39,208 nucleotides of DNA from Natronococcus jeotgali DSM 18795 (GTDB lineage Archaea > Halobacteriota > Halobacteria > Halobacteriales > Natrialbaceae). The notes under the pieces are model-generated. The model worked only from the letters and a program-made list of their open reading frames with translations, ran no database searches and was not told the origin of the DNA. Both the position numbers and the translations under genes were made by a program. Location of the stretch: assembly GCF_000337695.1 (NCBI RefSeq), contig NZ_AOIA01000162.1:64382-103589 (forward strand), in the 5' to 3' direction. Positions 30,375 to 38,955 of this stretch are shown piece after piece. Each line of letters opens with the position of its first letter. The stretch's first letter is position 1.

Positions 30375-32579
30375 ATGAGCAACGATACGAACGTCGACGA
30401 TTCCCCCGAAGGCGCACCTGACGCCGCTCCCGACGAGACCGAACGGGACCGGGCGTCGGACGACCAGGGGGATCGATCGCCAGTGACGGACTCCGGCGAT
30501 CGGACCGACGAGTCCGGCCGCCGGCCGAACGGCGAGTTCGGCCGCGAGTCGGGGCCCGACGGGTCCGAGCAACGTCCGCCCGAGGGGTTCGAAGAGGACC
30601 CCGACGGGGACGACATCGAGACGGTCGAGGACCTCGGTAGCGAGGTCGACGTCGATCCCGGCGTCGAGATCGACGAGGAAAACGCCGAGGACGACCTCCT
30701 CGGTGGCCTCAAGATCGATTCGACCGCGGACATCGAGGTACCCGACCGACTCGTCGACCAAGTGATCGGACAGGACGAGGCCCGCGACATCATCATCAAG
30801 GCGGCCAAGCAACGGCGCCACGTGATGATGATCGGGTCGCCGGGGACCGGGAAGTCGATGCTGGCGAAGGCGATGAGCCAGCTACTGCCCCAGGAGGACC
30901 TCCAGGACGTCCTCGTCTACCACAACCCCGACGACGGTAACGAACCGAAGGTTCGAACGGTTCCAGCCGGCAAGGGCGAACAGATCATCGACGCCCACAA
31001 GGAGGAAGCCCGCAAGCGCAACCAGATGCGCTCGATCCTGATGTGGATCATCATCGCGATCGTCGTCGGGTACGCGATCCTCTCCGGACAGATCCTGCTC
31101 GGCATCCTCGCTGCGGGGATCATCTGGTTTATCTTCCGGTACACCTCCCGCGGGTCGGACGCGATGGTGCCGAACATGATCGTCGACAACGGCGAGCAGC
31201 GCCAGGCTCCCTTCGAGGACGCCACCGGCGCCCACGCCGGCGCCCTGCTGGGCGACGTCCGCCACGACCCGTTCCAGTCCGGCGGCATGGAGACGCCGAG
31301 CCACGACCGGGTCGAGCCCGGCTCCATCCACAAGGCCAACAAGGGCGTGCTGTTCGTCGACGAGATGAACACGCTCGACATCCGCACCCAGCAGAAGCTG
31401 ATGACGGCGATCCAGGAGGGCGAGTTCTCGATCACGGGCCAGTCCGAGCGCTCCTCGGGCGCGATGGTCCAGACCGAGCCCGTCCCCTGTGACTTCGTCA
31501 TGATCGCTGCGGGCAACCTCGACGCGATGGAGAACATGCACCCCGCGCTCCGGAGCCGTATCAAGGGCTACGGGTACGAGGTGTACATGGACGACACCAT
31601 CGAGGACACCCCCGAGATGCGCCGGAAGTACGCCCGGTTCATCGCCCAGGAGGTCGAGCGCGACGGACGGCTTCCCCACTTCACGCGCGATGCCGTCGAG
31701 GAGGTCATCCTCGAGGCCAAACGCCGCGCGGGCCGCAAGGAGCACCTGACCCTCGAGTTCCGGAGCCTCGGCGGGCTCGTGCGGGTCGCCGGCGACATCG
31801 CCCGCGCCGAGGACGCCGAGTTCACGACCCGCGAGCACGTCCTCGAGGCGAAGGGACGCTCGCGGTCGATCGAACAGCAACTCGCCGACGACTACATCGA
31901 ACGGCGCAAGGACTACGAGCTGCAGGTCACCCAGGACGGCATGGAGGGACGCGTCAACGGCCTGGCGGTCATGGGCGAGGACTCGGGTATCATGCTCCCC
32001 GTGATGGCCGAGATCGCACCCGCCCAGGGCCAGGGCCAGGTGATCGCCACCGGCAAACTCCAGGAGATGGCCGAGGAGTCGGTCCAGAACGTCTCGGCGA
32101 TCATCAAGAAGTTCTCCGACGTGAACCTCTCCGAGAAGGACGTCCACATCCAGTTCGTTCAGGCCGGCCAGCAGGGCGTCGACGGCGACTCCGCCTCCAT
32201 CACGGTGGCGACGGCCGTCATCTCCGCCCTGGAGGATATCCCGGTCGACCAGTCGGTCGCGATGACCGGGTCGCTCTCCGTTCGCGGGGACGTCCTCCCG
32301 GTCGGCGGGGTCACCCACAAGATCGAGGCCGCCGCCAAGGCCGGCTGCACTAAGGTCATCATCCCCAAGGCGAACGAGCAGGACGTGATGATCGAAGACG
32401 AGTACGCCGAGATGATCGAGATCATCCCGTGCTCGAACATCAGCGAGGTCCTAGACGTCGCCCTGATGGGCGAACCCAAGAAGGACTCGCTGGTCGATCG
32501 GCTCAAGTCGATCACCGGATCGGCCTTCGATCAGCAGACCGTCGGCTCGGCCAGCGGTTCGAACCCCAGCCCGCAGTAG
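30375..32579 (+). CDS. lonB: Membrane-bound ATP-dependent protease LonB
   Basis: 734-residue archaeal Lon. An acidic, probably disordered N terminus (1-115) precedes the AAA+ domain with Walker A GSPGTGKS (154-161) and Walker B VLFVDE (325-330). Two hydrophobic segments at about 222-255, inside the AAA+ domain, anchor it to the membrane, as is typical of LonB. The C-terminal protease domain has the Ser606-Lys649 dyad (GDSAS and HKIEAA), with the 43-residue spacing of E. coli Lon. In Haloferax volcanii LonB is essential and degrades phytoene synthase, controlling carotenoids. The stop directly abuts the CPBP protease start, so the two are translated from one mRNA. Confidence 0.95.
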   Translation: MSNDTNVDDSPEGAPDAAPDETERDRASDDQGDRSPVTDSGDRTDESGRRPNGEFGRESGPDGSEQRPPEGFEEDPDGDDIETVEDLGSEVDVDPGVEIDEENAEDDLLGGLKIDSTADIEVPDRLVDQVIGQDEARDIIIKAAKQRRHVMMIGSPGTGKSMLAKAMSQLLPQEDLQDVLVYHNPDDGNEPKVRTVPAGKGEQIIDAHKEEARKRNQMRSILMWIIIAIVVGYAILSGQILLGILAAGIIWFIFRYTSRGSDAMVPNMIVDNGEQRQAPFEDATGAHAGALLGDVRHDPFQSGGMETPSHDRVEPGSIHKANKGVLFVDEMNTLDIRTQQKLMTAIQEGEFSITGQSERSSGAMVQTEPVPCDFVMIAAGNLDAMENMHPALRSRIKGYGYEVYMDDTIEDTPEMRRKYARFIAQEVERDGRLPHFTRDAVEEVILEAKRRAGRKEHLTLEFRSLGGLVRVAGDIARAEDAEFTTREHVLEAKGRSRSIEQQLADDYIERRKDYELQVTQDGMEGRVNGLAVMGEDSGIMLPVMAEIAPAQGQGQVIATGKLQEMAEESVQNVSAIIKKFSDVNLSEKDVHIQFVQAGQQGVDGDSASITVATAVISALEDIPVDQSVAMTGSLSVRGDVLPVGGVTHKIEAAAKAGCTKVIIPKANEQDVMIEDEYAEMIEIIPCSNISEVLDVALMGEPKKDSLVDRLKSITGSAFDQQTVGSASGSNPSPQ

Positions 32580-33515
32580 ATGGCTACCTGGACGGCGTTC
32601 GCGGCGATTACGGGCGCCGTCCTCCTCGTTCTCCTCGTTCTGTCACACCTCACACAATCCGCGTTCGACGGCGTCGATCTCGAGACCGCCGACGAGTCGA
32701 CCCGCGAGTCTCTCGAGGCCGAGTCGGTCTCCGAGCGCGGACGCGAGGTCGAGTCCGAACCCGACCGCGAGCCCGCGGCGTCGAACGCCGCACCGAGATC
32801 CGAGCCGGCGGCGACCGATCGCCGCGGGGTCGGACCCGACGAAACCGCCGAGCCGGATCGGCGGCGACGGTCGCGAACGCGCCGGGGCGCGGGCGTCGAT
32901 CCCGATTCGCTGACAGCGGGTGCGATGCTGGCGAACGTCGCGGCCTCCCAGGGGCTGTTCGCGCTCGTCCTGCTGGGCGCCGTCGTCTACACCGGCGTGC
33001 CGGCCGACGCGCTCGGGATCGAGTTCTCGCGAACGTACCTCGAGACCGGGCTGGTCGTCGGGACCGGGGTCGGGATCGTCCTCTACGTCGCCGACGAGCT
33101 CGGCGCCGCGCTCGTGACCCGGCTGGGGTTCGACCACGACGAACGGCTTCGAAAGCTGCTCGCGCCCGGTTCGGCGCGGGAGTGGGTCGTCCTGCTCGGG
33201 GGCGTGCTCCCGATCATCGCCGTCTTCGAGGAACTACTGTTCCGGGCCGCACTAATCGGCGCGCTCTCGGTCGGCTTCGGGGTCTCGCCGTGGCTGCTCG
33301 CGGCGGCGTCCTCGATCGCGTTCGCGCTCGGCCACGGGATGCAAGGCGTCGTCGGCGTCGTCGTCACCGGAGCGCTCGGGTTCGTGCTGGCGGCGGTCTT
33401 TATCGTGACCGAGAGCTTCCTGGTGGTCGTCGTGGCCCACTACCTGATCAACGCCCTCGAGTTCGTCGTCCACGAGGCGATCGACCTCGAGTGGGCCCGA
33501 ACCATCGAAAGCTAA
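32580..33515 (+). CDS. CPBP family intramembrane metalloprotease
   Basis: 311-residue membrane protein. One N-terminal transmembrane helix (about 5-22) is followed by a charged linker (28-110, many Arg/Glu) and then about six further hydrophobic segments. The CPBP/Abi metalloprotease motifs are complete: EELLFR (217-222, Glu217 and Glu218), FALGH (His252) and AHYLIN (His287, Asn291). Such enzymes cleave within or near the membrane, like Rce1. The ATG follows the lonB stop with no gap, so translational coupling is likely and joint handling of membrane substrates is plausible. Substrate unknown. Confidence 0.88.
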   Translation: MATWTAFAAITGAVLLVLLVLSHLTQSAFDGVDLETADESTRESLEAESVSERGREVESEPDREPAASNAAPRSEPAATDRRGVGPDETAEPDRRRRSRTRRGAGVDPDSLTAGAMLANVAASQGLFALVLLGAVVYTGVPADALGIEFSRTYLETGLVVGTGVGIVLYVADELGAALVTRLGFDHDERLRKLLAPGSAREWVVLLGGVLPIIAVFEELLFRAALIGALSVGFGVSPWLLAAASSIAFALGHGMQGVVGVVVTGALGFVLAAVFIVTESFLVVVVAHYLINALEFVVHEAIDLEWARTIES

Positions 33516-33539
33516 GGGACGCGGGGCCCGAACTCGCGT

Positions 33540-33881
33540 ATGAGCGACGCGATCGAGCTCTCGGCGTCGACGCGGCGGCTGATCGTCTACGGGATCCTCT
33601 CGTACTTCGGGCTGTTCGCGTACGCCACCCTCGCCGAGAGCGAGCCGGCGGCGGCCGCGGCCGAGGTCGCCTTCGGGCTGGTCGCGGTCGGGATCGGTGC
33701 GGTCCTCTATCGGGAGGCCGACGGGGCGACGGTCGTCTCCGGCGCCGCGGGCTGTCTGATCGCCGGCGGGGTCCTCCAGTTCGTCCACCTGGCTACCCGG
33801 CTGGTGGTCGTCGACCTGGCGAGCACGCTGCTGATCTACGCGGGGATCGGCCTCTACGCCTACGCGACCCTGAGAGGGTAG
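33540..33881 (+). CDS. Small four-helix membrane protein
   Basis: 113-residue hydrophobic protein starting MSDAIELSASTRRLIVYG. Four transmembrane helices are predicted at about 14-32, 37-56, 63-83 and 91-110. No catalytic or metal motifs are seen, and I do not recognise a named family beyond haloarchaeal membrane protein. It lies 24 bases after the CPBP stop and may belong to the lonB unit; a weak TATA-like GCTAAGG at about 33511 could give it a promoter of its own. It converges on the MGMT-like gene (17 bases between stops). Confidence 0.72.
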   Translation: MSDAIELSASTRRLIVYGILSYFGLFAYATLAESEPAAAAAEVAFGLVAVGIGAVLYREADGATVVSGAAGCLIAGGVLQFVHLATRLVVVDLASTLLIYAGIGLYAYATLRG

Positions 33882-33898
33882 AACCGAGGGCGCCGAAC

Positions 33899-34369
33899 CT
33901 ACAACCCCTCGAGCGAGCGCAGCTTCTGTTCGACCGGCGGCGGCGCGGCGCTGGGGCCGTCGCGGACCCGGTGGTCGGGAATCAGGATCGGCGCGGGGTT
34001 GCTATCCAGCGCCGTCCGAACCAGGGTGAGATCCTCGTCGTCCTCGTGATCCAGCTCCGGGGTCATCCGCGCCAGCGTGCGGACGTCGACCTGGTCGCCG
34101 TACGGGATCTCCCGGACCCCCTCCAGCACCGCCCGCTGGTCGGTCGGCATCGTCAGCGCGACCTGGACGTCGTCGAACGCGACCTCCTCGAGTCCGTCGA
34201 GGTACTCGAAGATCCGATCGAGGACGGGGTGGTCGGTCTCGGCGTCGTCCTCGGGCGTCTTCGGGAACGAAACCCGCAGCACCCGTCCGCCCGCGACGCC
34301 GACCTGCACGTGTCGGTCGAGGTACGACGACTCCCGCGCGTAGATCCCGGCGTCGGTGACATCCTCCAT
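33899..34369 (-). CDS. MGMT-like DNA-binding protein lacking the active cysteine
   Basis: 156-residue protein resembling the C-terminal domain of O6-alkylguanine-DNA alkyltransferase. The helix-turn-helix-like part is [15 protein letters not shown] and the family loop [19 protein letters not shown]. In MGMT this loop reads NPxPxxxPCHRV, the Cys taking the alkyl group; here residue 132 is Asp (PDHRV). The protein cannot be a conventional transferase and resembles alkyltransferase-like (ATL) proteins, which bind O6-alkylguanine and recruit nucleotide excision repair, although ATLs usually have Trp or Ala at that site. I start at ATG 34369: a GAATATTC box lies 27 bases upstream, while the longer frame to 35242 overlaps trpC. 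Confidence 0.75.
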   Translation of the reverse strand: MEDVTDAGIYARESSYLDRHVQVGVAGGRVLRVSFPKTPEDDAETDHPVLDRIFEYLDGLEEVAFDDVQVALTMPTDQRAVLEGVREIPYGDQVDVRTLARMTPELDHEDDEDLTLVRTALDSNPAPILIPDHRVRDGPSAAPPPVEQKLRSLEGL

Positions 34370-34391
34370 GGGCGGCGATACGGGCGACGGG

Positions 34392-34402
34392 CTTGAATAT
34401 TC
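34392..34402 (-). promoter_or_regulatory. TATA box for MGMT-like gene
   Basis: The minus strand reads CGAATATTCAAG, centred about 27-28 bases before the ATG at 34369. It supports that start and separates this promoter from that of trpC. Confidence 0.5.
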
Positions 34403-34433
34403 GCCGGTCGTTCGGGCGACGCGGACGCAAGCC

Positions 34434-34462
34434 TTATGTACATAACAGTACGTCGATGTACA
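34434..34462 (+). promoter_or_regulatory. Triple GTAC operator-like array over the trpC promoter
   Basis: Three GTAC cores start at 34438, 34448 and 34458, exactly 10 bases apart. The first lies in the perfect 12-base palindrome TTATGTACATAA (34434-34445), which also sits at the expected TATA position; the first and third are full TGTACA elements. TGTACA is the TRP-box consensus bound by TrpY of Methanothermobacter thermautotrophicus. The array overlaps the TATA box and the probable transcription start at 34466, so a bound repressor would block initiation. No trpY-like gene is in the window. Confidence 0.6.
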
Positions 34463-34465
34463 ATA

Positions 34466-35236
34466 ATGACCTCTCAAACGGAGCTCGATCCCGCGGTCCG
34501 GGCCATCCTCGAGGCCGCGCGGAAGCGATCGACCGATCGGGAGCGGGTCTCGGTCGACGCGCGGTCGCTGCCCGACGCGCTGGCTCGGGCGGAGCGCGAG
34601 GGCCGCGTCCCGGTTATCGCGGAGGTAAAGCCGACGAGTCCGACCGCCGAGGGCACCCGCGCGGACGATCCCGTCGAGTTGGCCGAGGCGATGGTCGCGG
34701 GCGGCGCGGCGGCGATCTCGGTGTTGACCGAACCCGAGCACTTCGGGGGCTCCCCCGAGGCGCTGCGACGGGTCCGGAAGGCCGTCGACGTCCCCGTGTT
34801 GCGCAAGGACTTCCTCGTCCGGGAAGCCCAACTGGATGCCGTCGCGGCCGACCTCCTCCTGCTCATCGCGCGGTTCGTAGACGATCTCGAGGAGCTGGTG
34901 ACGGCCGCCCGCGAGCGAGGGTTCCAGCCGCTCGTGGAGGTCCACGACCGCGACGAACTCGAGACCGCCCTCGAGGCGGGGGCGGAGATCGTCGGAATCA
35001 ACAACCGGGACCTCGCACGACTCGAGGTCGATCTCGGAACGTTCGAGTCCGTGGCGCCCCACGCGCCCGACGACGTGACCGTGATCGCCGAGAGCGGCGT
35101 CTCCTCGCCCGAGGACGTCCGGCGGATGCGTCGCGCGGGCGCCGACGCCCTGCTGGTCGGCAGCGCGATCATGGACCACGGCGGCGGGAGCGACGTGACC
35201 GAGAACACCCGACGGCTGACGGAGGCAACCCAATGA
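34466..35236 (+). CDS. trpC: Indole-3-glycerol-phosphate synthase TrpC
   Basis: 256-residue TIM-barrel enzyme that closes the indole ring of tryptophan precursors. Conserved pieces are visible: [14 protein letters not shown] (N-terminal phosphate and Lys region), [26 protein letters not shown] with its catalytic Lys, [10 protein letters not shown] and [13 protein letters not shown]. The enzyme lacks the long N-terminal extension of bacterial TrpC. I start at ATG 34466 because the ten residues before it ([10 protein letters not shown]) lie in the promoter/operator. The stop overlaps trpB (ATGA at 35233-35236), showing translational coupling. Likely repressed by a TrpY-type protein at the GTAC array. 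Confidence 0.93.
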   Translation: MTSQTELDPAVRAILEAARKRSTDRERVSVDARSLPDALARAEREGRVPVIAEVKPTSPTAEGTRADDPVELAEAMVAGGAAAISVLTEPEHFGGSPEALRRVRKAVDVPVLRKDFLVREAQLDAVAADLLLLIARFVDDLEELVTAARERGFQPLVEVHDRDELETALEAGAEIVGINNRDLARLEVDLGTFESVAPHAPDDVTVIAESGVSSPEDVRRMRRAGADALLVGSAIMDHGGGSDVTENTRRLTEATQ

Positions 35237-36495
35237 GCACACCGGAACGAAACCGCGATCGAGACGGCGAGGCGACGTTCGGCGAGTACGGCGGCCAGTA
35301 CGTCCCCGAGGCGCTGATGCCCGCCCTCCAGGAACTCGAGGACGCCTACGAGCGGTACGTCCTCGAGAACGAGGACGGGTTCATGGACGAGTTCCGCGAG
35401 CGGATGCGCGACTTCGGCGGGCGGCCCACGCCGCTCCAGCGCGCGGATCGACTCAGCGAGCGCTACGATCGGGAGGTCTACCTCAAGCGCGAGGACCTGG
35501 TCCACGGCGGGGCCCACAAGCTCAACAACGCGCTCGGCCAGGTGCTGCTGGCCAAGTATATGGGCAAGGAACGGATCGTCGCCGAGACCGGCGCCGGCCA
35601 GCACGGCACGGCGACGGCGATGGCGGCGGCCCACCTCGACATGCCCTGCGAGATCTACATGGGCCGGACCGACATCAACCGCCAGCGGCCCAACGTCTAC
35701 CGGATGCGGATGAACGGTGCGGCGGTGAACCCGGTCACCGCCGGCTCCGGCACCCTGAAGGAGGCGATCAACGAGACGATGCGTGACTGGGCGACGACCG
35801 TCGAGCGAACCCACTACGTGATCGGTTCGATCGTCGGCCCCCACCCCTTCCCGAAGCTGGTTCGGGAGTTCCAGTCGGTGATCGGTCGCGAGGCCCGCGA
35901 GCAGATCCGGGAGAAGACGGGTCGGCTCCCCGACAGCGTCCTCGCGTGCGCGGGCGGGGGATCGAACACGATCGGGGCCTTCCACGAGTTCGTGCCCGAC
36001 GAGGACATCGCGCTACACGCGGTGGAGGCAGGCGGCTCGAGCCTCGAGATCGACGAGGCGGAAGGCGTCGCACCCAACTCGGCGACGCTGTCGACGGGCA
36101 CCGACGGCGTGCTCCACGGCGCGATGACCAAGTTGCTCCAGAGCACGGACGGCCAGATCGTCGAGTCCCACAGCGTCAGCGCGGGCCTGGACTACGCCGG
36201 CGTCGGCCCCGAGCTCTCACACCTCGTCGAGACCGGACGGGTGACGCCCGTCAGCGTCCCCGACGAGGCGGCGCTGAACGGCTTCCACCGGCTCTCGAAC
36301 CTCGAGGGGATCATTCCGGCGCTGGAGTCGAGTCACGCGCTCGGATACTTAGAGGAGAACTACGAGGACCTCGGCGACCTCGTCGTCGTCAACGTCTCCG
36401 GACGGGGCGACAAGGACCTGGAGACGGTGCTCGAGGAGACCGAAACGCGCGACCTCGAGGCCGCGCCGGACGTGGAGGTGTTCGACCGACAATGA
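35233..36495 (+). CDS. trpB: Tryptophan synthase beta subunit TrpB
   Basis: 420-residue PLP enzyme that condenses indole with serine. The PLP lysine is in [12 protein letters not shown], and family signatures include [15 protein letters not shown] at the N terminus, AETGAGQHG, the [11 protein letters not shown] loop, [13 protein letters not shown] (phosphate-binding) and [14 protein letters not shown]. This is the TrpB1 type that pairs with TrpA, not the TrpB2 form. It is translationally coupled by ATGA overlaps to trpC upstream and trpA downstream (36492-36495). All residues expected around the PLP site look present. Confidence 0.95.
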   Translation: MSTPERNRDRDGEATFGEYGGQYVPEALMPALQELEDAYERYVLENEDGFMDEFRERMRDFGGRPTPLQRADRLSERYDREVYLKREDLVHGGAHKLNNALGQVLLAKYMGKERIVAETGAGQHGTATAMAAAHLDMPCEIYMGRTDINRQRPNVYRMRMNGAAVNPVTAGSGTLKEAINETMRDWATTVERTHYVIGSIVGPHPFPKLVREFQSVIGREAREQIREKTGRLPDSVLACAGGGSNTIGAFHEFVPDEDIALHAVEAGGSSLEIDEAEGVAPNSATLSTGTDGVLHGAMTKLLQSTDGQIVESHSVSAGLDYAGVGPELSHLVETGRVTPVSVPDEAALNGFHRLSNLEGIIPALESSHALGYLEENYEDLGDLVVVNVSGRGDKDLETVLEETETRDLEAAPDVEVFDRQ

Positions 36496-37394
36496 CCGAC
36501 GAACAGACGACCGCCGACAGCGAAATCGAGGCCGCCATCCGCGAGAACCACCCCGCGCTGATCACCTACATCACGGCGGGCGACCCCTCGCTCGAGGACA
36601 CCACGGAGTACGTCGAGGCCCTCGACAGGGGCGGCGCGGACCTGATCGAACTCGGTCTCCCGTTCTCGGAGCCGATCGCGGAGGGGCCGACGATCCAGGC
36701 GGCGATCAACCGCGCGCTCGAGGCGGGCACGACCCCCGAGGGTTTCTTCGAGCTGGTCGACGACCTCGAGACCGAGGCGCCGCTGCTGGTGATGACCTAC
36801 TACAACATGCTGCTCCAGTATGGGCCAAGCGAGGCGCAACGCGCCTCGGAAGGTGACGCGGAGAAGCCGCGGAACGAAGCCGACGTTCGGCCGTTCGTCG
36901 AGCGCGCCGCCGAGGCCGGGCTCTCGGGGATCATCGTCCCCGACCTGCCCGCCGAGGAGGCCGATCCCCTTCGCGAGGCCTGCGACGAGCACGGGCTCGA
37001 TCTGGTCTTCATCGTCGCGCCGACGACCGAGGGCGAACGCCTCGAGCGGATCATGTCCCAGGTGTCGGGCTTCGCGTACGTCCAGGCCCGCCTGGGGACG
37101 ACGGGCGCGCGGGCGGACGTCTCGAACGCGACCCACGACAGCCTGACGCGCCTCGAGGAGTACGAGGTGCCCAAGGCGGTCGGCTTCGGCGTCAGCGAGG
37201 GCGACCACGCCGCGGAGATAATCGAGGCCGGCGCCGACGGCGTCATCGTCGGCAGCGCCCTGGTCGACATCATTGCGGAACACGGCGAGGGCAACGCCCC
37301 CGCGGCCGCCGCCCTCGAGGCCAAGGCCGCCGAACTCAAACGCGGCGCCCGCCGGGGCGGCGGGGTAGATGTACCGGAACCAGAACAGCCATAA
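36492..37394 (+). CDS. trpA: Tryptophan synthase alpha subunit TrpA with active-site and insertion variants
   Basis: 300-residue TIM-barrel subunit that releases indole from indole-3-glycerol phosphate and passes it to TrpB. Catalytic Glu49 of E. coli corresponds to Glu53. The motif normally reading PFSDPxADGP is [10 protein letters not shown] (57-66), so the second catalytic acid (E. coli Asp60) is Glu64 and Asp56 is Glu60. After [11 protein letters not shown] there is an 18-residue insertion (about 113-130, [18 protein letters not shown]) whose DNA contains a perfect 8-bp hairpin. Both keep the frame and charge, so the enzyme is probably active. It is coupled to trpB by ATGA. Confidence 0.92.
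   Translation: MTDEQTTADSEIEAAIRENHPALITYITAGDPSLEDTTEYVEALDRGGADLIELGLPFSEPIAEGPTIQAAINRALEAGTTPEGFFELVDDLETEAPLLVMTYYNMLLQYGPSEAQRASEGDAEKPRNEADVRPFVERAAEAGLSGIIVPDLPAEEADPLREACDEHGLDLVFIVAPTTEGERLERIMSQVSGFAYVQARLGTTGARADVSNATHDSLTRLEEYEVPKAVGFGVSEGDHAAEIIEAGADGVIVGSALVDIIAEHGEGNAPAAAALEAKAAELKRGARRGGGVDVPEPEQP
36830..36848 (+). repeat. 8-bp hairpin within the trpA insertion
   Basis: CGAGGCGC-AAC-GCGCCTCG: perfect 8-base stem with a 3-base loop, inside the DNA that encodes the TrpA insertion at residues 113-130. It may be the trace of a small inserted palindromic element, or an effect of high G+C. Confidence 0.45.
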
Positions 37395-37418
37395 CCACCT
37401 GATTGCTAGACACTCGCA

Positions 37419-38213
37419 ATGACTACAGGCACCGACGCACGACTCGAGCGGATCGGTACAGACGGATCGTACGTAATCGTCCCGATGGACCACGGCCTCA
37501 CGATGGGAGCCGTCCAGGGGCTGAAAGACATCGAATCGACCATCGACGGCGTGACCCGCGGCGGGGCCGACGCCGTCCTCACCCAGAAGGGGATCGCGCC
37601 CCGCGTCCACGACAACAAGAACGGCAAGGGGTACATCGTCCACCTCAACGGGTCGACGACGATCGGCCCCGACGAGCAGGACAAACGGGTAACCGGCACC
37701 GTCGAGGAGGCGATCCGGGTCGGCGCCGACGCCGTCTCCTTCCACATCAACGTCGGCTCGGACTACGAGCCCGACCAGACCAGCCAGCTCGCGGAGATCA
37801 CCGCCGAAGCCGACCGGTTCGGCATCCCCGTCCTCGCGATGGCCTACGCCCGCGGCCCGGGAATCGACTCGGCCGACCCCGAGTCGCTGGGCCACGCCGT
37901 TCGGCTCGCCGAGGAGGTCGGCGCCGACGTCGTCAAGACGGGGTACAGCGGCGACGCCGACAGCTTCGAGCACGTCGTCGAGTCGACCCGTCTCCCGGTC
38001 GTCATCGCCGGCGGCTCGCGGGGCACCGACCGCGAGACCCTCGAGATGGTCCGCGGCGCGATGGACGCCGGCGGCGACGGGATCTCGATGGGCCGGTCGA
38101 TCTTCCAGCACGAGGACCCCGAGGCGATCGCGACGGCCGTCGGCGGGATCGTCCACGACGACCGCTCCGTCGACGAGGCGCTGACGGAGTCGGGGCTGGC
38201 GCTCGAGGTCTGA
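37419..38213 (+). CDS. 2-amino-3,7-dideoxy-D-threo-hept-6-ulosonate synthase (ADH synthase)
   Basis: 264-residue class I aldolase-like enzyme for the archaeal entry into the shikimate pathway (often called AroA'), which condenses 6-deoxy-5-ketofructose 1-phosphate with aspartate semialdehyde. The catalytic Lys is Lys173 in DVVKTGYSGD; Asp24 (PMDHG) and Tyr143 (MAYARG) match Asp33 and Tyr153 of the Methanocaldococcus enzyme. Other family motifs are GGADAVLTQKG and GDGISMGRSIF. It starts 24 bases after the trpA stop, and a CCATAACCA box overlapping that stop may give it a separate promoter. The expected partner AroB' (DHQ synthase II) is not adjacent. Confidence 0.92.
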   Translation: MTTGTDARLERIGTDGSYVIVPMDHGLTMGAVQGLKDIESTIDGVTRGGADAVLTQKGIAPRVHDNKNGKGYIVHLNGSTTIGPDEQDKRVTGTVEEAIRVGADAVSFHINVGSDYEPDQTSQLAEITAEADRFGIPVLAMAYARGPGIDSADPESLGHAVRLAEEVGADVVKTGYSGDADSFEHVVESTRLPVVIAGGSRGTDRETLEMVRGAMDAGGDGISMGRSIFQHEDPEAIATAVGGIVHDDRSVDEALTESGLALEV

Positions 38214-38303
38214 TCGGCTCGGGACCTCGTTCGACCGTTTCAGACGTGTTCGAACCCTCACCCACGCGGACCGGTCCCTTTCTCGGAGTTACTGTCAGCG
38301 CGT

Positions 38304-38318
38304 AGATAATAGCTATCT
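38304..38318 (+). promoter_or_regulatory. TATA-like palindrome before HdeD-like gene
   Basis: AGATAATAGCTATCT has AGATA/TATCT arms and an inner ATAGCTAT palindrome, about 40 bases before the ATG at 38352. Between it and the start lies a small CTCCG/CGGAG hairpin at 38330-38345. Confidence 0.4.
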
Positions 38319-38351
38319 CCGTGCGGCGCCTCCGTTCGCTCGGAGAGTTCC

Positions 38352-38945
38352 ATGAGTACACCAACTACCGAACCCGGAACCTACTCGTTACAGCAGGGCT
38401 GGCGGACGCTCGCGATCGCGGGCGGCGTCGTCGCCGTGCTGGGATTGCTCGCGATCCTCCTCCCGCTCGCGACGGGTATCGCGATCACGTACCTCGTCGG
38501 CGCCCTGCTGGTCGGCGGCGGAATCGTCCACGCCGGACACGCGTTCACCGCGCGCGGCTGGCGAGGGTCGCTGTGGCAACTCGCGCTCGCAGCGGTGTCG
38601 ATCGGTGCCGGGTTGCTTCTGTTCGTCAATCCGGCCCTGGGCCTGCTCAGTCTGACGCTGCTGGTCGTGGCGTACCTGCTCGTCGATGGCATCGCCGAAC
38701 TCGGCGTAAGCCTTCGGATGGCGGGCGAACCGGGACGGGCGTGGATCGCCGTCAGCGGCGCCCTCTCGCTCGTTCTCGCGGGGCTTCTGTGGGCGGGGTT
38801 CCCCGCCACCGCAGCCTGGGCGATCGGGCTGCTCGTCGGGATCAGTCTCGTCACGACGGGGCTCTCGATGGTCGCGGTCGCCTACGGCGGCCGCCGGCTC
38901 GAGGACGACGTGGCGCCGCCGGCGACCGAACCCCGCGGCGCCTGA
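38352..38945 (+). CDS. HdeD-like membrane protein
   Basis: 197-residue membrane protein with six transmembrane helices at about 17-37, 42-63, 73-92, 98-116, 127-145 and 150-175. It begins MSTPTTEPGTYSLQQGWRTLAIAG, and its pairs of helices with GIVHAGHAF and VDGIAELGVSLR loops are typical of HdeD-type proteins, named after an acid-resistance protein of E. coli whose mechanism is unknown. No enzyme motif is visible. It ends 10 bases before the convergent nucleoside permease stop. The role in an alkaline- or salt-adapted archaeon is unknown. Confidence 0.83.
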   Translation: MSTPTTEPGTYSLQQGWRTLAIAGGVVAVLGLLAILLPLATGIAITYLVGALLVGGGIVHAGHAFTARGWRGSLWQLALAAVSIGAGLLLFVNPALGLLSLTLLVVAYLLVDGIAELGVSLRMAGEPGRAWIAVSGALSLVLAGLLWAGFPATAAWAIGLLVGISLVTTGLSMVAVAYGGRRLEDDVAPPATEPRGA

Positions 38946-38955
38946 GACGCCGCGC

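Noticed and set aside
33899..35242. Long minus-strand frame joining the MGMT-like protein to the antisense of trpC
   Set aside because: Only the part from ATG 34369 has family character and its own promoter; the rest mirrors trpC.
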